DNA of 64,000 bases from the NCBI RefSeq assembly GCF_004210375.1, contig NC_134829.1, positions 57,652,107-57,716,106 of the forward strand, given 5' to 3'. A program made the translations under genes and the position numbers. Positions 46,260 through 59,989 of this stretch are shown here, one piece after another (within the stretch, counting starts at the first letter, position 1; every line of letters begins with the position of its first letter). This DNA comes from Tachypleus tridentatus. Taxonomy: Eukaryota > Arthropoda > Merostomata > Xiphosura > Limulidae. The notes beneath the pieces were generated by a model. That model was not told the DNA's origin, made no database searches, and worked only from the letters and a program-made list of their open reading frames with translations.

Positions 46260-47460
46260 AATTACAGTGAAATATATCGAAGCAGTTTAATTGTTTATTA
46301 GCTAACAGAGGAAGTTGTTAATACATATAGAGAACTCGGTGAAACAAACATCAGAATACCTCAGGATATCGTCTGTAGTTTGTGATTTGTTTTTATTTAT
46401 CTCTGCCATTTTTGTTTCTCTTTTATATTTGGTTGGGTTTATACAAAGTTTCGTCTAAAGTATGATGATATAGTTTGCGTTTACTGGTGTGAGCCCGTAG
46501 ACATACCGCTGTACAGCTGGTGTCTCACTGACTGGTTAATACATCAGAAACCTTTTGACGTATTAACTATATTGCTAGTGTTTGACGAGAGGCATCTTTA
46601 ACGCCTGAGATCACATATGTAATGTGACTAACATATAACACATTCTCCTTTGCTTTCAATTATGCCTTTTATAATTACCATAACATGAAAAGTATTTAAA
46701 TGTTAATATACTAACTGGAAATAACCAGTCTCAGGATATAAGAAATTCTATGAACAGATTTCCCAGTTTTGTTAAAATGAAATAAGTTTTCAGAATTTAA
46801 AATTTATTATTTTAACTTGCTATTTTATTTTTCATGTAAAATTTTGTTATATTGTTACTGTGTCCATAACTATATAAACATTGATGTCTAGAGATAGGGT
46901 TGTTAAACAGCATGTTAACAAGTGTTTGTGTATACGTGTTTATTATATATCAGTTCCAAGAAAACACTATTTTAGCTTCACAAAAGTTAACATTTTACAA
47001 AACTATTATACATGTCTGCCATTTTTAAAATAAAATGTATAAATTACTAAGCGTTTTATATAAAACCTTATATTTTTATAAATATTTTAAATCCACCAAA
47101 CGTTTATTTTGTCGTGTTTTCAGCTTTAAGGTAACAGAGTATCTGTGCCCATAAAGATGGTACAAGTTGAAGTATTCTGCGGTAACATAAAATTAGTTAC
47201 TAAATCAATCGCGGTTCTCAACTGCCTGTGATTTGTATGATTGGTCAGTAACAATAAGATTATACAAACAATGTATTTTATTGGCTGATTCACTGTGATA
47301 GTTACCTGCCTCTAATATTATTGTATATGTATTTTTACCATTCAACACAAAGGAAACCAAACAATACATGAAGTAAATTATATATGTAAAACATATACAT
47401 ATTTGTGTAGAGAAAAAACAATATTTATGTATGGATCGAATACTCCGACATTCTTCACTC
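46260..47460. other. AT-rich unique sequence, nothing recognised
   Basis: No gene or repeat is evident; the frame at 47205-47462 has no motif. Confidence 0.5.
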
Positions 47461-48185
47461 ATATCGTCAGGTTCACAAAGAAAGAGGTAACTAACCGATA
47501 GCTGACCACATGTTTAAAGGGGCTGTATAATTGAGTATAGGAATGTAGAGAACGTGCTTGATGTTTGATTATTTTATTAATATAGATATAAAGGTGTTCT
47601 TTGTACTGGTTTATTTTGGGCTTGAGTTGTTGTAGAAGTAAGGCTTCTTTAATTTTGCGTTTGTTTATGTTTGTTTCTTTATTTAGTATTTGTGACTTTT
47701 TGTGTTCTTTTAATCTGGTTTCCATTTTTCTACTTGTTTCTCCAATATAGAAGTCGTGGCAGTTATCACGTTGTATTTTACAAATAATGTTTATGTTGTG
47801 TTTGTCAATGTAGTTTTTACATAGTATAGACCTTAGTTTTGTGCCTGGTTTTTGAATAAATTTGGTATTAATTGGAATGTCATATTTTGTTACTAATTTT
47901 TGCCAAATGTTGGTTATTTGTTTGCTGATGTAAGGAATGTATGGTATACAGCAGTATATGGTTTCGTGGTTTTTTGATTCGTGAGATATATTTACTTTTG
48001 TTGGTTGATTTTGCTTTCTGTCTAGGTGTGTGCATATAATGTTTTCTACAGTTTGTAAAGGAAACTTATTGATGTTGATGAAGTATTGTTTTATTTTGTC
48101 TAATTCATCGTTAATTTTATCTGGTGAACATAGTTTTATGACTGTGTTTATTTGGTTTCCTAGATTGTTGAGTTTTTGTTTTGTT
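47461..48185 (-). mobile_element. Second Penelope-like fragment (3' end only)
   Basis: Homologous to the inverted arm of the element at 31561-35127, including the METRLKEHKKS segment at 47700-47725 and the terminal cgtcaggttcacaaagaaag. Only part of the hammerhead-like core is present at the edge. It is a broken relic of the same family. Confidence 0.88.
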
Positions 48186-49788
48186 TCATTAATTGAATTT
48201 AACTGATCTACATTTATAAGAACCCTCTGATTAATTCCATTTTGTCTACTGAAAAGACCACATGTCTATAGCTTTTCTTTTGTCAGTACTTGTGATCCAA
48301 TGGTTGTTTCGTCCTTTTGGTGTAGTGTTCTCTTCCAAGTTCACTGAGATTGGTTACTTCGTAGTAATGTGTACCTTACTGTTTTGTAGGAACAATTAAA
48401 CCTTTAGTTTCATCAAAATTCATGACAAGATATTTACTCTGCTATTGTCTCTATGTAAAGAATATAGCCTAAGAAATTTAAGACGTCTTTTGTATATCAA
48501 CTGCTTCTGTTGTTAACAGTGTCAGTTTCACTTACATCATAGGTGTCTACCATACGACCCTATTGGATCATAAAAGATTAGACTAGCCTATCACATTGAA
48601 TAACCTTCAATGACCACAATTTTCATTTTCTACACGTTTGATATTTGTCTTTTCTCTTCTGGGAGACACACACTACTACTGGAAATAGTAAGGTTGTCTG
48701 TAAACACAGCTTGATATGGTGAGTGAAACCATTCACATTAGTAAACAATCAACATGAGACTGACATGAATACACCTCCTTCTAGATGATTTAAACATGTT
48801 AAAGAAAGACAGATAACACAAAATAACATTAAGTCTTTTTCCATAATAGGATTCATTAGAGACTGATAAAGACGCGAGACTCGAAAACGTACAGTTAACT
48901 CTGAGATGGTCATCGCTATTAACAAGATAAAGTGATTAGATAATTTTATAACAAAGAGGAAGAACTGTAAACATGTTTATTTGGTTATAAACCGACAGAT
49001 CTAACTGTTTTATCTTATGATGTAGATAAAATGAATATCGTCCTGTACTATTAGTAACAACACTGTTAACTTTACATCGTTACTACAGTACACAAGGAAC
49101 ATATAACCGGTAGTATTATATACCAGATTGTTTTATATACTAGTTGAGGTGATTGTTTACCATATTTCTTTTTAGAAGTTCTAGATAATAAATAATATGT
49201 TTCTAAACATTTGAAAACTGATAAATTAATCGAAATACGTTACGTTGTACTTATTTCTCTGACTAATCAGTGTAATTGTATGATTTGATTGTAATAAAGT
49301 GTAATATCTAATGTATTTATCCAAGTCTCTGTTTGTCTCCCTTTATTTATCAATCAAATTTTAAAAATGCTCAGCTAAACGGTTTCTTGTATTGAAATTC
49401 TACCATTTCTACTTTGAAAGCGTTAAAAATGTGTAAAAATCAGTAAACAAACCACCTGTTAATAACCCATGATGTATTCATGGTAGAAAATTTGAAAGTT
49501 TCTAGTTATACTTTACTTTGTTTAATGGATTTAAAGCAAAAAACAAAACAAATGTTCAAAAAATGATTCATTGGTAAAGACTATTTCGGAATCAATAAGC
49601 ATGTGTTTAATTAATATTATTTTTTAACGTAACCACTTCGAAATTAATAAAACTATAACAGTGACCCCATCTACCGTTAAGTGTTTAAATTAAAGCCAAT
49701 GTGACTGTTGTGAGACTATGATGAGCGTCAGTACAACTAGGGTTGATTATGTTATTTATCTCAATTATAACTGGTGTGAAGGACGATT
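48186..49788. other. AT-rich unique sequence up to the scaffold gap
   Basis: Nothing recognised on either strand. Confidence 0.5.
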
Positions 49789-50288
49789 NNNNNNNNNNNN
49801 NNNNNNNNNNNNNNNNNNNNNNNNNNNNNNNNNNNNNNNNNNNNNNNNNNNNNNNNNNNNNNNNNNNNNNNNNNNNNNNNNNNNNNNNNNNNNNNNNNNN
49901 NNNNNNNNNNNNNNNNNNNNNNNNNNNNNNNNNNNNNNNNNNNNNNNNNNNNNNNNNNNNNNNNNNNNNNNNNNNNNNNNNNNNNNNNNNNNNNNNNNNN
50001 NNNNNNNNNNNNNNNNNNNNNNNNNNNNNNNNNNNNNNNNNNNNNNNNNNNNNNNNNNNNNNNNNNNNNNNNNNNNNNNNNNNNNNNNNNNNNNNNNNNN
50101 NNNNNNNNNNNNNNNNNNNNNNNNNNNNNNNNNNNNNNNNNNNNNNNNNNNNNNNNNNNNNNNNNNNNNNNNNNNNNNNNNNNNNNNNNNNNNNNNNNNN
50201 NNNNNNNNNNNNNNNNNNNNNNNNNNNNNNNNNNNNNNNNNNNNNNNNNNNNNNNNNNNNNNNNNNNNNNNNNNNNNNNNNNNNNNNN
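49789..50288. other. Assembly gap of exactly 500 N
   Basis: A run of N of round length is a scaffold placeholder of unknown true size. Array-unit sequence starts immediately after it, so the contig probably broke inside the tandem array. Confidence 0.98.
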
Positions 50289-51775
50289 AAATCCATTAAC
50301 AAAATTAGGGATCGTCTTAAATAATATTTAATATTCGTTATTTTGTGACCAATTTTGCGATTTCACTCTAGCCGATGTTTTCTTGTCACACAAAACTTGT
50401 TTAAGGTGTTCAATACCACAAAGTTGCATGGTGACTCTCAAACTCCTAAAATGATAACCTTGTCCAAACACGCTTAAGTTGTAATAGTACATTGACAGTT
50501 GTGGGTTGTAGGAGATCACAGCGGTGGAATAAAGCCCAATGTACAGAAGATGTCTTATCTGTTATGCAACATCTATTTTCGAAAACCATCTACTCTTCGA
50601 GACTATCGTCCTCTCTCTAGGTTACACATCGTTCTTCACGACAAAATTCCATAACCAAAACAAAGAATTCTTGTTTAAGAAAAACGTTTACATGAACCAG
50701 CTGCACCAAGAAGGAGGAAACACTTCAGAATAACAAATATTCTCCGGTCTTGGCATCGTAATTTCATTTTACCTGTCTAGTCTGTACTATATTCAAGTGA
50801 ACTAAATACAATTTTTTAATAAGTACGTAAAACAGGAGATTCGATCATGACGAGAAGACATTAAGCATCGTAAAATATCTTTACAAAGTGAAGAAATGTT
50901 ATAAAAATAAAGAAATCAGACAAAAGGGATAAACAGAACAAGAAGTCTATAAGAAAACAATGCTGTCTATAGGAGGACGATACTTCTCTTCTTCAGATTG
51001 GCTAGACATGGTGGTAAGGACATTTGAGTCTCTCTCCGAGGGGCGTGTATTCCCAATTCAAATGAAATAACATGTAAGCATTTTCAGACGTAGGACGAGT
51101 TAGGATATGATCGAAAATTTCACTGTTCGGTAAAATTAAGTACATCAAATAGTTGGTGGTGAATGATGTTGTAGAATTGCCTTTCCTCTTTTCCGTCACT
51201 GGTAAGTTGGAGATGATAACGCACATAACCATCCAATAGTTCTGACCGGAATTTAAAAGAATAGGTTAAAGAATGAAACATGTAGTGTGATTAGTTGTCA
51301 CAGCATGAAGAGTTGTTCTCAACACAAACTGACGGAGTCGTGATCTCTAGATATTACCTGTACAACCTGGCAAGTACGTTAACTTATCTTCAAATAAGGT
51401 CGCGTGCATCGACGTTTCAAACTGTTCACGCATTTAAGAAAAACAAAACTCATAAACCCATTCTATCCAAAAGTTGTAACTTGCTGGTCAGATACTTCGT
51501 CGAACGTCACATGATTACGCGAAGGTCGTTTCATCACTTCAAATGTCGCAGCAGTGCACGCATTATATTCAAAAGTAATAACGTTCCTGTTTTGATTTAT
51601 CACACAACAGTCACACGAATTTCTGAAAGTGGTTACAAGTGTAGGGGGGAAACTCGGTAACTTCTGTGATATCTCTCAGCCGTCTCACCCTCTGAAACAG
51701 ATATTATGAAGAAAATATCGGTCCACGTTCTCACCATCCGATTTGAAAGAAAAAGAATGGTTCAAAATATTAAAA

Positions 51776-51848
51776 TGTGCCTGCCAGGGATCGAACCTGG
51801 GACCTTCCGCGTGTTAGGCGGATGTGATAACCACTACACCACAAGCAC
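51776..51848 (-). tRNA. tRNA-Val(AAC)
   Basis: Full 73-nt cloverleaf identical to the reference form at 2979-3051, with TTTT terminator on the minus strand. Confidence 0.97.
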
Positions 51849-53712
51849 CTGCGTTTCGCGATTTTTCTTGTTAGAGATTTAAATGAAACGATAACGTTCC
51901 AAAATTTTTATTTCGCAGTGTAAACAAACACAAGTATAATGACAGTTTAACCTTTAATTTTAAATAATATAACACTCTCCTTTTCTACCAATGCCAAAAG
52001 AATTTTTCCAATGTGCTACGGTGTCTTTCAACGAATTTATCGAGCCCACAGTATCAAACGTTTTCACACCTCGTTTAATTGCTTTTAAACGTGCAAAACG
52101 AAAGTTTTCTTTCCTCAGTCTTTTCTCTTTCTATCAAAAAACTGAACAGAACATTTTGATTGGCTTTAATTTTTTTATTAGAATTATTAAACGATAACGT
52201 AATAAGCGATTTTATACGTCTATTAAATCCATTAACAAAATTAGGGATCGTCTTAAATAATATTTAATATTCGTTATTTTGTGACCAATTTTGCGATTTC
52301 ACTCTAGCCGATGTTTTCTTGTCACACAAAACTTGTTTAAGGTGTTCAATACCACAAAGTTGCATGGTGACTCTCAAACTCCTAAAATGATAACCTTGTC
52401 CAAACACGCTTTAGTTGTAATAGTACGTTGACAGTTGTGGGTTGTAGGAGATCACAGCGGTGGAATAAAGCCCAATGTACAGAAGATGTCTTATCTGTTA
52501 TGCAACATCTATTTTCGAAAACCATCTACTCTTCGAGACTATTGTCCTCTCTCTAGGTTACACATCGTTCTTCACGACAAAATTCCATAACCAAAACAAA
52601 GAATTCTTGTTTAAGAAAAACGTTTACATGAACCAACTGCACCAAGAAGTAGGAAACACTTCAGAATAACAAATATTCTCCGGTCTTGGCATCGTAATTT
52701 CATTTTACCTGTCTAGTCTGTACTATATTCAAGTGAACTAAATACAATTTTTTAATAAGTACGTAAAACAGGAGATTCGATCATGACGAGAAGACATTAA
52801 GCATCGTAAAATATCTTTACAAAGTGAAGAAATGTTATAAAAATAAAGAAATCAGACAAAAAGGGATAAACAGAACAAGAAGTCTATAAGAAAACAATGC
52901 TGTCTATAGGAGGACGATACTTCTCTTCTTCAGATTGGCTAGACATGGTGGTAAGGACATTTGAGTCTCTCTCCGAGGGGCGTGTATTCCCAATTCAAAT
53001 GAAATAACATGTAAGCATTTTCAGACGTAGGACGAGTTAGGATATGATCGAAAATTTCACTGTTCGGTAAAAAATTAAGTACATCAAATAGTTGGTGGTG
53101 AATGATGTTGTAGAATTGCCTATCCTCTTTTCCGTCACTGGTAAGTTGGAGATGATAACGCACATAACCATCCAATAGTTCTGACCGGAATTTAAAAGAA
53201 TAGGTTAAAGAATGAAACATGTAGTGTGATTAGTTGTCACAGCATGAAGAGTTGTTCTCAACACAAACTGACGGAGTCGTGATCTCTAGATATTACCTGT
53301 ACAACCTGGCAAGTACGTTAACTTATCTTCAAATAAGGTCGCGTGCATCGACGTTTCAAACTGTTCACGCATTTAAGAAAAACAAAACTCATAAACCCAT
53401 TCTATCCAAAAGTTGTAACTTGCTGGTCAGATACTTCGTCGAACGTCACATGATTACGCGAAGGTCGTTTCATCACTTCAAATGTCGCAGCAGTGCACGC
53501 ATTATATTCAAAGTAATAACGTTCCTGTTTTGATTTATCACACAACAGTCACACGAATTTCTGAAAGTGGTTACAAGTGTAGGGGGAAACTCGGTAACTT
53601 CTGTGATATCTCTCAGCCGTCTCACCCTCTGAAACAGATATTATGAAGAAAATATCGGTCCACGTTCTCACCATCCGATTTGAAAGAAAAAGAATGGTTC
53701 AAAATATTAAAA

Positions 53713-53785
53713 TGTGCCTGCCAGGGATCGAACCTGGGACCTTCCGCGTGTTAGGCGGATGTGATAACCACTACACCACAAGCAC
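53713..53785 (-). tRNA. tRNA-Val(AAC)
   Basis: Identical to the reference tRNA, one 1937-bp period from the copy at 51776. Confidence 0.97.
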
Positions 53786-55649
53786 CTGCGTTTCGCGATT
53801 TTTCTTGTTAGAGATTTAAATGAAACGATAACGTTCCAAAATTTTTATTTCGCAGTGTAAACAAACACAAGTATAATGACAGTTTAACCTTTAATTTTAA
53901 ATAATATAACACTCTCCTTTTTCTACCAATGCCAAAAGAATTTTTCCAATGTGCTACGGTGTCTTTCAACGAATTTATCGAGCCCACAGTGTCAAATGTT
54001 TTCACACCTCGTTTAATTGCTTTGAAACGTGCAAAACGCAAAGTTTTCTTTCCTCAGTCTTTTCTCTTTCTATCAAAAACTGAACAGAACATTTTCATGG
54101 CTTTAATTTTTCTATCAGAATTATTAAACGATAACGCAATAAGCGATTTTATACGTCTATTAAATCCATTAACAAAATTAGGGATCGTCTTAAATAATAT
54201 TTAATATTCGTTATTTTGTGACCAATTTTGCGATTTCACTCTAGCCGATGTTTTCTTGTCACACAAAACTTGTGTAAGGTGTTCAATACGACAAAGTTGC
54301 ATGGTGACTCTCAAACTCCTAAAATGATAACCTTGTCCAAACACGCTTTAGTTGTAATAGTACGTTGACAGTTGTGGGTTGTAGGAGATCACAGCGGTGG
54401 AATAAAGCCCAATGTACAGAAGATGTCTTATCTGTTATGCAACATCTATTTTCGAAAACCATCTACTCTTCGAGACTATCGTCCTCTCTCTAGGTTACAC
54501 ATCGTTCTTCACGACAAAATTACATAACCAAAACAAAGAATTCTTGTTTAAGAAAAACGTTTACATGAACCAACTGCACCAAGAAGTAGGAAACACTTCA
54601 GAATAACAAATATTCTCCGGTCTTGGCATCGTAATTTCATTTTACCTGTCTAGTCTGTACTATATTCAAGTGAACTAAATACAATTTTTTAATAAGTACG
54701 TAAAACAGGAGATTCGATCATGACGAGAAGACATTAAGCATCGTAAAATATCTTTACAAAGTGAAGAAATGTTATAAAAATAAAGAAATCAGACAAAAAG
54801 GGATAAACAGAACAAGAAGTCTATAAGAAAACAATGCTGTCTATAGGAGGACGATACTTCTCTTCTTCAGATTGGCTAGACATGGTGGTAAGGACATTTG
54901 AGTCTCTCTCCGAGGGGCGTGTATTCCCAATTCAAATGAAATAACATGTAAGCATTTTGAGACGTAGGACGAGTTAGGATATGATCGAAAATTTCACTGT
55001 TCGGTAAAAATTAAGTACATCAAATAGTTGGTGGTGAATGATGTTGTAGAATTGCCTATCCTCTTTTCCGTCACTGGTAAGTTGGAGATGATAACGCACA
55101 TAACCATCCAATAGTTCTGACCGGAATTTAAAAGAATAGGTTAAAGAATGAAACATGTAGTGTGATTAGTTGTCACAGCATGAAGAGTTGTTCTCAACAC
55201 AAACTGACGGAGTCGTGATCTCTAGATATTACCTGTACAACCTGGCAAGTACGTTAACTTATCTTCAAATAAGGTCGCGTGCATCGACGTTTCAAACTGT
55301 TCACGCATTTAAGAAAAACAAAACTCATAAACCCATTCTATCCAAAAGTTGTAACTTGCTGGTCAGATACTTCGTCGAACGTCACATGATTACGCGAAGG
55401 TCGTTTCATCACTTCAAATGTCGCAGCAGTGCACGCATTATATTCAAAAGTAATAACGTTCCTGTTTTGATTTATCACACAACAGTCACACGAATTTCTG
55501 AAAGTGGTTACAAGTGTAGGGGGAAACTCGGTAACTTCTGTGATATCTCTCAGCCGTCTCACCCTCTGAAACAGATATTATGAAGAAAATATCGGTCCAC
55601 GTTCTCACCATCCGATTTGAAAGAAAAAGAATGGTTCAAAATATTAAAA

Positions 55650-55699
55650 TGTGCCTGCCAGGGATCGAACCTGGGACCTTCCGCGTGTTAGGCGGATGT
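55650..55699 (-). pseudogene. tRNA-Val(AAC) stub downstream of LINE E
   Basis: C25 (or A24) to discriminator with reference sequence, including AGGTC and CAGGCAC. It differs at two positions from the full tRNA on the other side of LINE E, although both should be copies of one target. Confidence 0.9.
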
Positions 55700-55970
55700 T
55701 TTTTGTTTTTTTTCTCTTTATTTATCCCACCTCAACGAGGGGGTATACACAGAAATACAACAAATAAAACACTAGTTAATGAATTAGCATGTAACAATAG
55801 CTCTATAGATTACCATGCTGAACATTACCACAAAGTTAATAAAATTAAGGAAAAAGAAATAAAAGAGGTAATTGGAACAGCAGGTAATCCAACAAACATT
55901 ATAATGAACATTAACAAACAAGAAATCAATGGATCTTGCATTGGTAACAAAAATATAATGAAATAACAAC

Positions 55971-58900
55971 TTATCTTAACAACGTACACAAGGAATAACC
56001 TTGGGCACCTTGGGTTACCAAGCTACCAACATAAGAATACACAGAATAAAAAACATTTAATGAGTTATGTAACAAAGATCTATGATAATGAAGATATATA
56101 TGTCTCCGTACACGCACTTTAAACATGGAAATTAAATGAATGATGCGATTTCGTGCCAAAGAAACTGAACGAGCAGAACATATAACCTGACGTGCCAAAC
56201 TTGTAATTAAACGGAATATGTTCCAGCATCTCCTGGGTAACGAAGGATGAGATCCCACTAAGAGGCATCTCCTCCATACCCAGTTTGATATGGGACATCC
56301 AAAATAAAATGCCAATAATTTATATACATATGACCACAAGGGCTGTACAAAAGGACATTGGAAAAACAGATGGTCTATGGTTTCTGGCGCCTGGGAACAG
56401 AAAGTGCACAACCCTGTGGGATGTCTGTCCATATGTATCAGCTTGACATTTGTGGTAATCGCCCGCAACCAGAGTAAATAATCCACATCACAAACAAAAA
56501 AACCAACAAAAGAAGAATAAGCGTTTTTACGAATGCGTTTCCAGTCTCCAGGAGGAACAATATCCCCCCAGTAGAATGGAGCAGGGAAGTTATTAGCGAG
56601 TGAAAACTGTATATATCCCACCAGTTGCCGCAGAGATAAACCTTGAAAATGAACTCGATTATCAGAGTGGTCCAGAAAATATAAATCCACAACACATGTG
56701 GACGACGGAAGAGGAGCCGGCTGGGTAGACAAAATCGGCAACCACTCCACAGGCAACGCCTCCTTGAGCATATGAAAATGTGAAAAAATTGTGCGGGCAT
56801 TGGCCAACGGGTCAGCGTCCGTACACATTTCAATCACTGCCCCCACCGGAAGAAAAGCAGGGAGCACCTCGTACATTAAATGACGGACCTGAACCAAATC
56901 TGCGTTAATAAATTCAGGAAAATGAAATGTTCGGTGGCGAACATCAACAATAGCCGGATTGAAAAACAAAGGTTCATCAAAATTTGGGGAAAGAGGAGCT
57001 GGGACAATCCCTTTATCCCCAAGAAGAACCTTCCAGGCATGAAACATTTCCTGAATATAGAAAGGTAACGATTTCACAAAACGTGGCAAAATACGGCATT
57101 GAAGAATCCGAAAGCTTAAAGAGTGATTACCATAACAAGAAAAAAATCCAGAAAGAAGTTGTCGCAAGGTGGAAGGACAAGAAGCATCCAAACAACGCTG
57201 CAACAACTTCAAACGGAATGCGAGTTTACGAGTGTTAACATCAACCAAGTTGATACCTCCACAATCATAACTCCGAATCAGAATACCGTATGCCACTTTA
57301 TGTATACCTCCCCGCCAAATAAAATCCAGTATACATTTGCGAAATCTAGCCTCAAACTGTCTTGGCAACGGGAGTATATTCAACGGGTACCATAACACCG
57401 ATGCCACCAAGGAGTTCACCACAAGAGATTTACCCTTTAGCGACAAAGAACGAAATCGCCACGACACCAAGACACGAGATACCCTGCGCAATACACCCTG
57501 CCACGTATCTTGCAGCATGACATCGAAATTAGAGTGGAAAACTATTCCCAAAATCCGAATAGGATCCTGGGAAATTCTCAACTCACCAAGGACGAAGTCT
57601 GCAGAAGAGGCCAAACACCCAACCCACAAACCCTGACTCTTGGTCCAGTTGATCTTCCCACCAGTAGCTTTGCCAAAAGTTTGGCAGACATCCAACACAT
57701 GCGGCAAAGATTCGGCGTCTCGTAAGGTTAAGGTGGTATCATCAGCATGCTGATAAGTAAGTGAAGGCGTGGTGAGTAGCACATCACCACCAATACCAGT
57801 AATATGTACATTATGGACTAACATATTTCGTAACGGTTCGACACTGAGAACGTAAAGTAGAGCAGACATGGGGCATCCTTGACGAATACCCGAGTAATAG
57901 CAAAATCATCAGTGAGAAATCCATTAAACTTTACACAACTAGAAATAGAAGTATAGCAAAGACGAACCCAATGAACAAAAGTAGAACCAAAACCCATACG
58001 CAGAAGAAGTTGAAATAGATAGTCATAGGCCACCCGATCAAAAGCTTGCATCTGATCGAGCTTCAAAAAGATTCCACCCTGGCCGGTACGTGCTAAAGAT
58101 TGCAATAGCAAAACGAGTGTTAATGGAGTATCAGCAACGTCCCGTCCAGGTATACACCCGGATTGGTCATCTGAAACTAAGCTGGAGATCACAGACGAAA
58201 GGCGACGAGCCAGCACTTTGGCCAAAAGCTTATAGTCAGTACAAAGCAATGTCAAAGGCCGGCTGTTAGCCGCCAACCGTCGATCCCCTTTCGGGATAGG
58301 AACAATTACCCCAGAACACATTGTACGGAGCAACTGTGGAGAGTGAAACAGTTGAGACAAGACAGATAAAAGTCGTCAACAAAAGAGGTAGAAAATATTT
58401 GAAAAATTCGGAGGTAAAACCACATAAACCAGGAGATTTGCCCAGCGGTAAACTGTCTAAAGCAGCGATAACTTCCGGAACCGTGAATGGAGCATCACAA
58501 ATATTAGCTTGTTCACTGGAAAGAGTTCGATCAACAAATGAGAGAACTAAATCTATGTCTGCCTGCAGAACGATATCCTTAGAGTACAGTGCGGAATAAT
58601 ACTGATGTAAAACAGCAGCGATATCTTCCACACCGGACACCTCCACACCCTATCAGTGAGCATGGATCTAAACTCAATTCTGCTTTGACGGACCTTTTCC
58701 ATACGAAGAAAGTAAGACGTAGATCTCTCACCCTCCTCAAACCAACGAATATGAGATCGAATCCTCGCCCCCTCTATGGTATCGTGATCCAAAGTCTCCA
58801 ATGCATCTTCAAGTTCATACAATTTGACCTTAGATCTACCAGGGAAACGGGTCAGTTTTCGAAGCTCACGATTGATGGACGACTCAAGCTGACATTTGCG

Positions 58901-59828
58901 AGAACGGGATGCCCGCGCACGAAGAATCGAATAACGCTCGGTAAGTAAACGGAACGCGCATTTCAATTGTTCATACCATTTAATTTTATCAGTCCCATAA
59001 ACTGACCAACTACGACTTCTGGCGATCAACAGCTTAATGGCTTTCACATATTCGGCATCCCTCAATAACTGGTTATTGAAGTGCCAGAAATTAGGACCTC
59101 TGACAATTGGTCGCAGAGTAAGGTCGAAGCCCAATAAAGCGTGATCTGTAGCAGGAAACCACAACGTACGGAAACGTTGGACAGTCCCCTGCAAGATATA
59201 AGAAAGCAAAACCCTGTCAATACGTGACGACATCATCTCACCATTAACAAAACGCTTCCATGTGAAACCAGGTGTAGTCGGCGATATGAGTGAATGCGCA
59301 TCAAGCAAATCAAACCTATTAAGCAACTGGACAAAAGCCGAACGGCTGGCGTCTCGGTAGAAACGGACCGGAAATCGATCGCGTGCCACATCCACCACAC
59401 AATTAAAATCTCCCACAACAAGCAATCCTGTGCAACCATCCAAACAATACTCCAAGTTTTGGAAAATTCCGTCGCTCGGAGATATCGCGAGGAGCGTACA
59501 CAGATGATAACAGATAAGACAAAGACTCGAAACTGAATTTGACTGTCAGAACCCTACCCACCCCATCAGAAGAAACGAATGTAACATTATCACACAAAAA
59601 CTGCTGTACCAAGATGGCAACCCCTTGTCGGCCAGAAGTAGAATTATTAAAAAAAACTACACCTGGCCAAAATTTCAGAACGACATCATAAAAGTTATCA
59701 GTGAAAAACGTTTCCTGTAAACAAACAACATCAAAATTAGTAACAAAGTAATCCAGGTAATAAGCCAGCTTACTAACATTACGCAACCCATTACAATTCA
59801 AAACTCCCACCCTTAGTAAATGTACCAT
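55971..59828 (-). pseudogene. LINE E ORF2 (endonuclease-RT), near-intact with four or five frame breaks
   Basis: Begins at ATG 59828 (MVHLLRVGVLNCNG). The endonuclease spans 59810-59100 (NCNGLRN, LQET, VYAP, GDFNC, SRIDRVLL, TDHALLGF). The RT spans about 58450-57300 with LDQMQAFDRV, HADDTTL and GGKINWTKS. The C-terminal CCHC lies near 56400. Frame breaks near 59465, 58650, 58375 and 57889 are losses of one or two bases in short homopolymers compared with copy C. The 632-codon stretch from 57869 to 55971 is open. The true element may be intact if these are sequencing errors. Confidence 0.88.
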
Positions 59829-59989
59829 GCTAAAGAGAAAGTAAAGGTACAAAATTGAAAGGAAACTGTCACAAACACAAAATAACAAGAATAAATGTAA
59901 AGATCTAAGCAAACATGCACAAAGTTCAAATAACAATAAATGACAGTCTTACACTAACTGAAACAAACAAACTGTCACAAAAAACACAT

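Larger units (their letters stand above)
50289..55699 (-). repeat. Inverted block of the tRNA-Val array
   Basis: Nearly three units in minus orientation, broken by the gap on the left and bounded by LINE E on the right. The unit next to LINE E shares rare variants with the unit next to LINE A (gtggaccgatatt and ctcgtcctacgtctcaaaat), while the other units differ from their plus-strand counterparts. Confidence 0.93.

Noticed and set aside
47205-47462. Minus-strand frame of 85 codons
   Set aside because: No motif; abuts the Penelope-like fragment by chance.
49685-50324. Open frames of ~200 codons across the gap
   Set aside because: They consist almost entirely of N and have no meaning.
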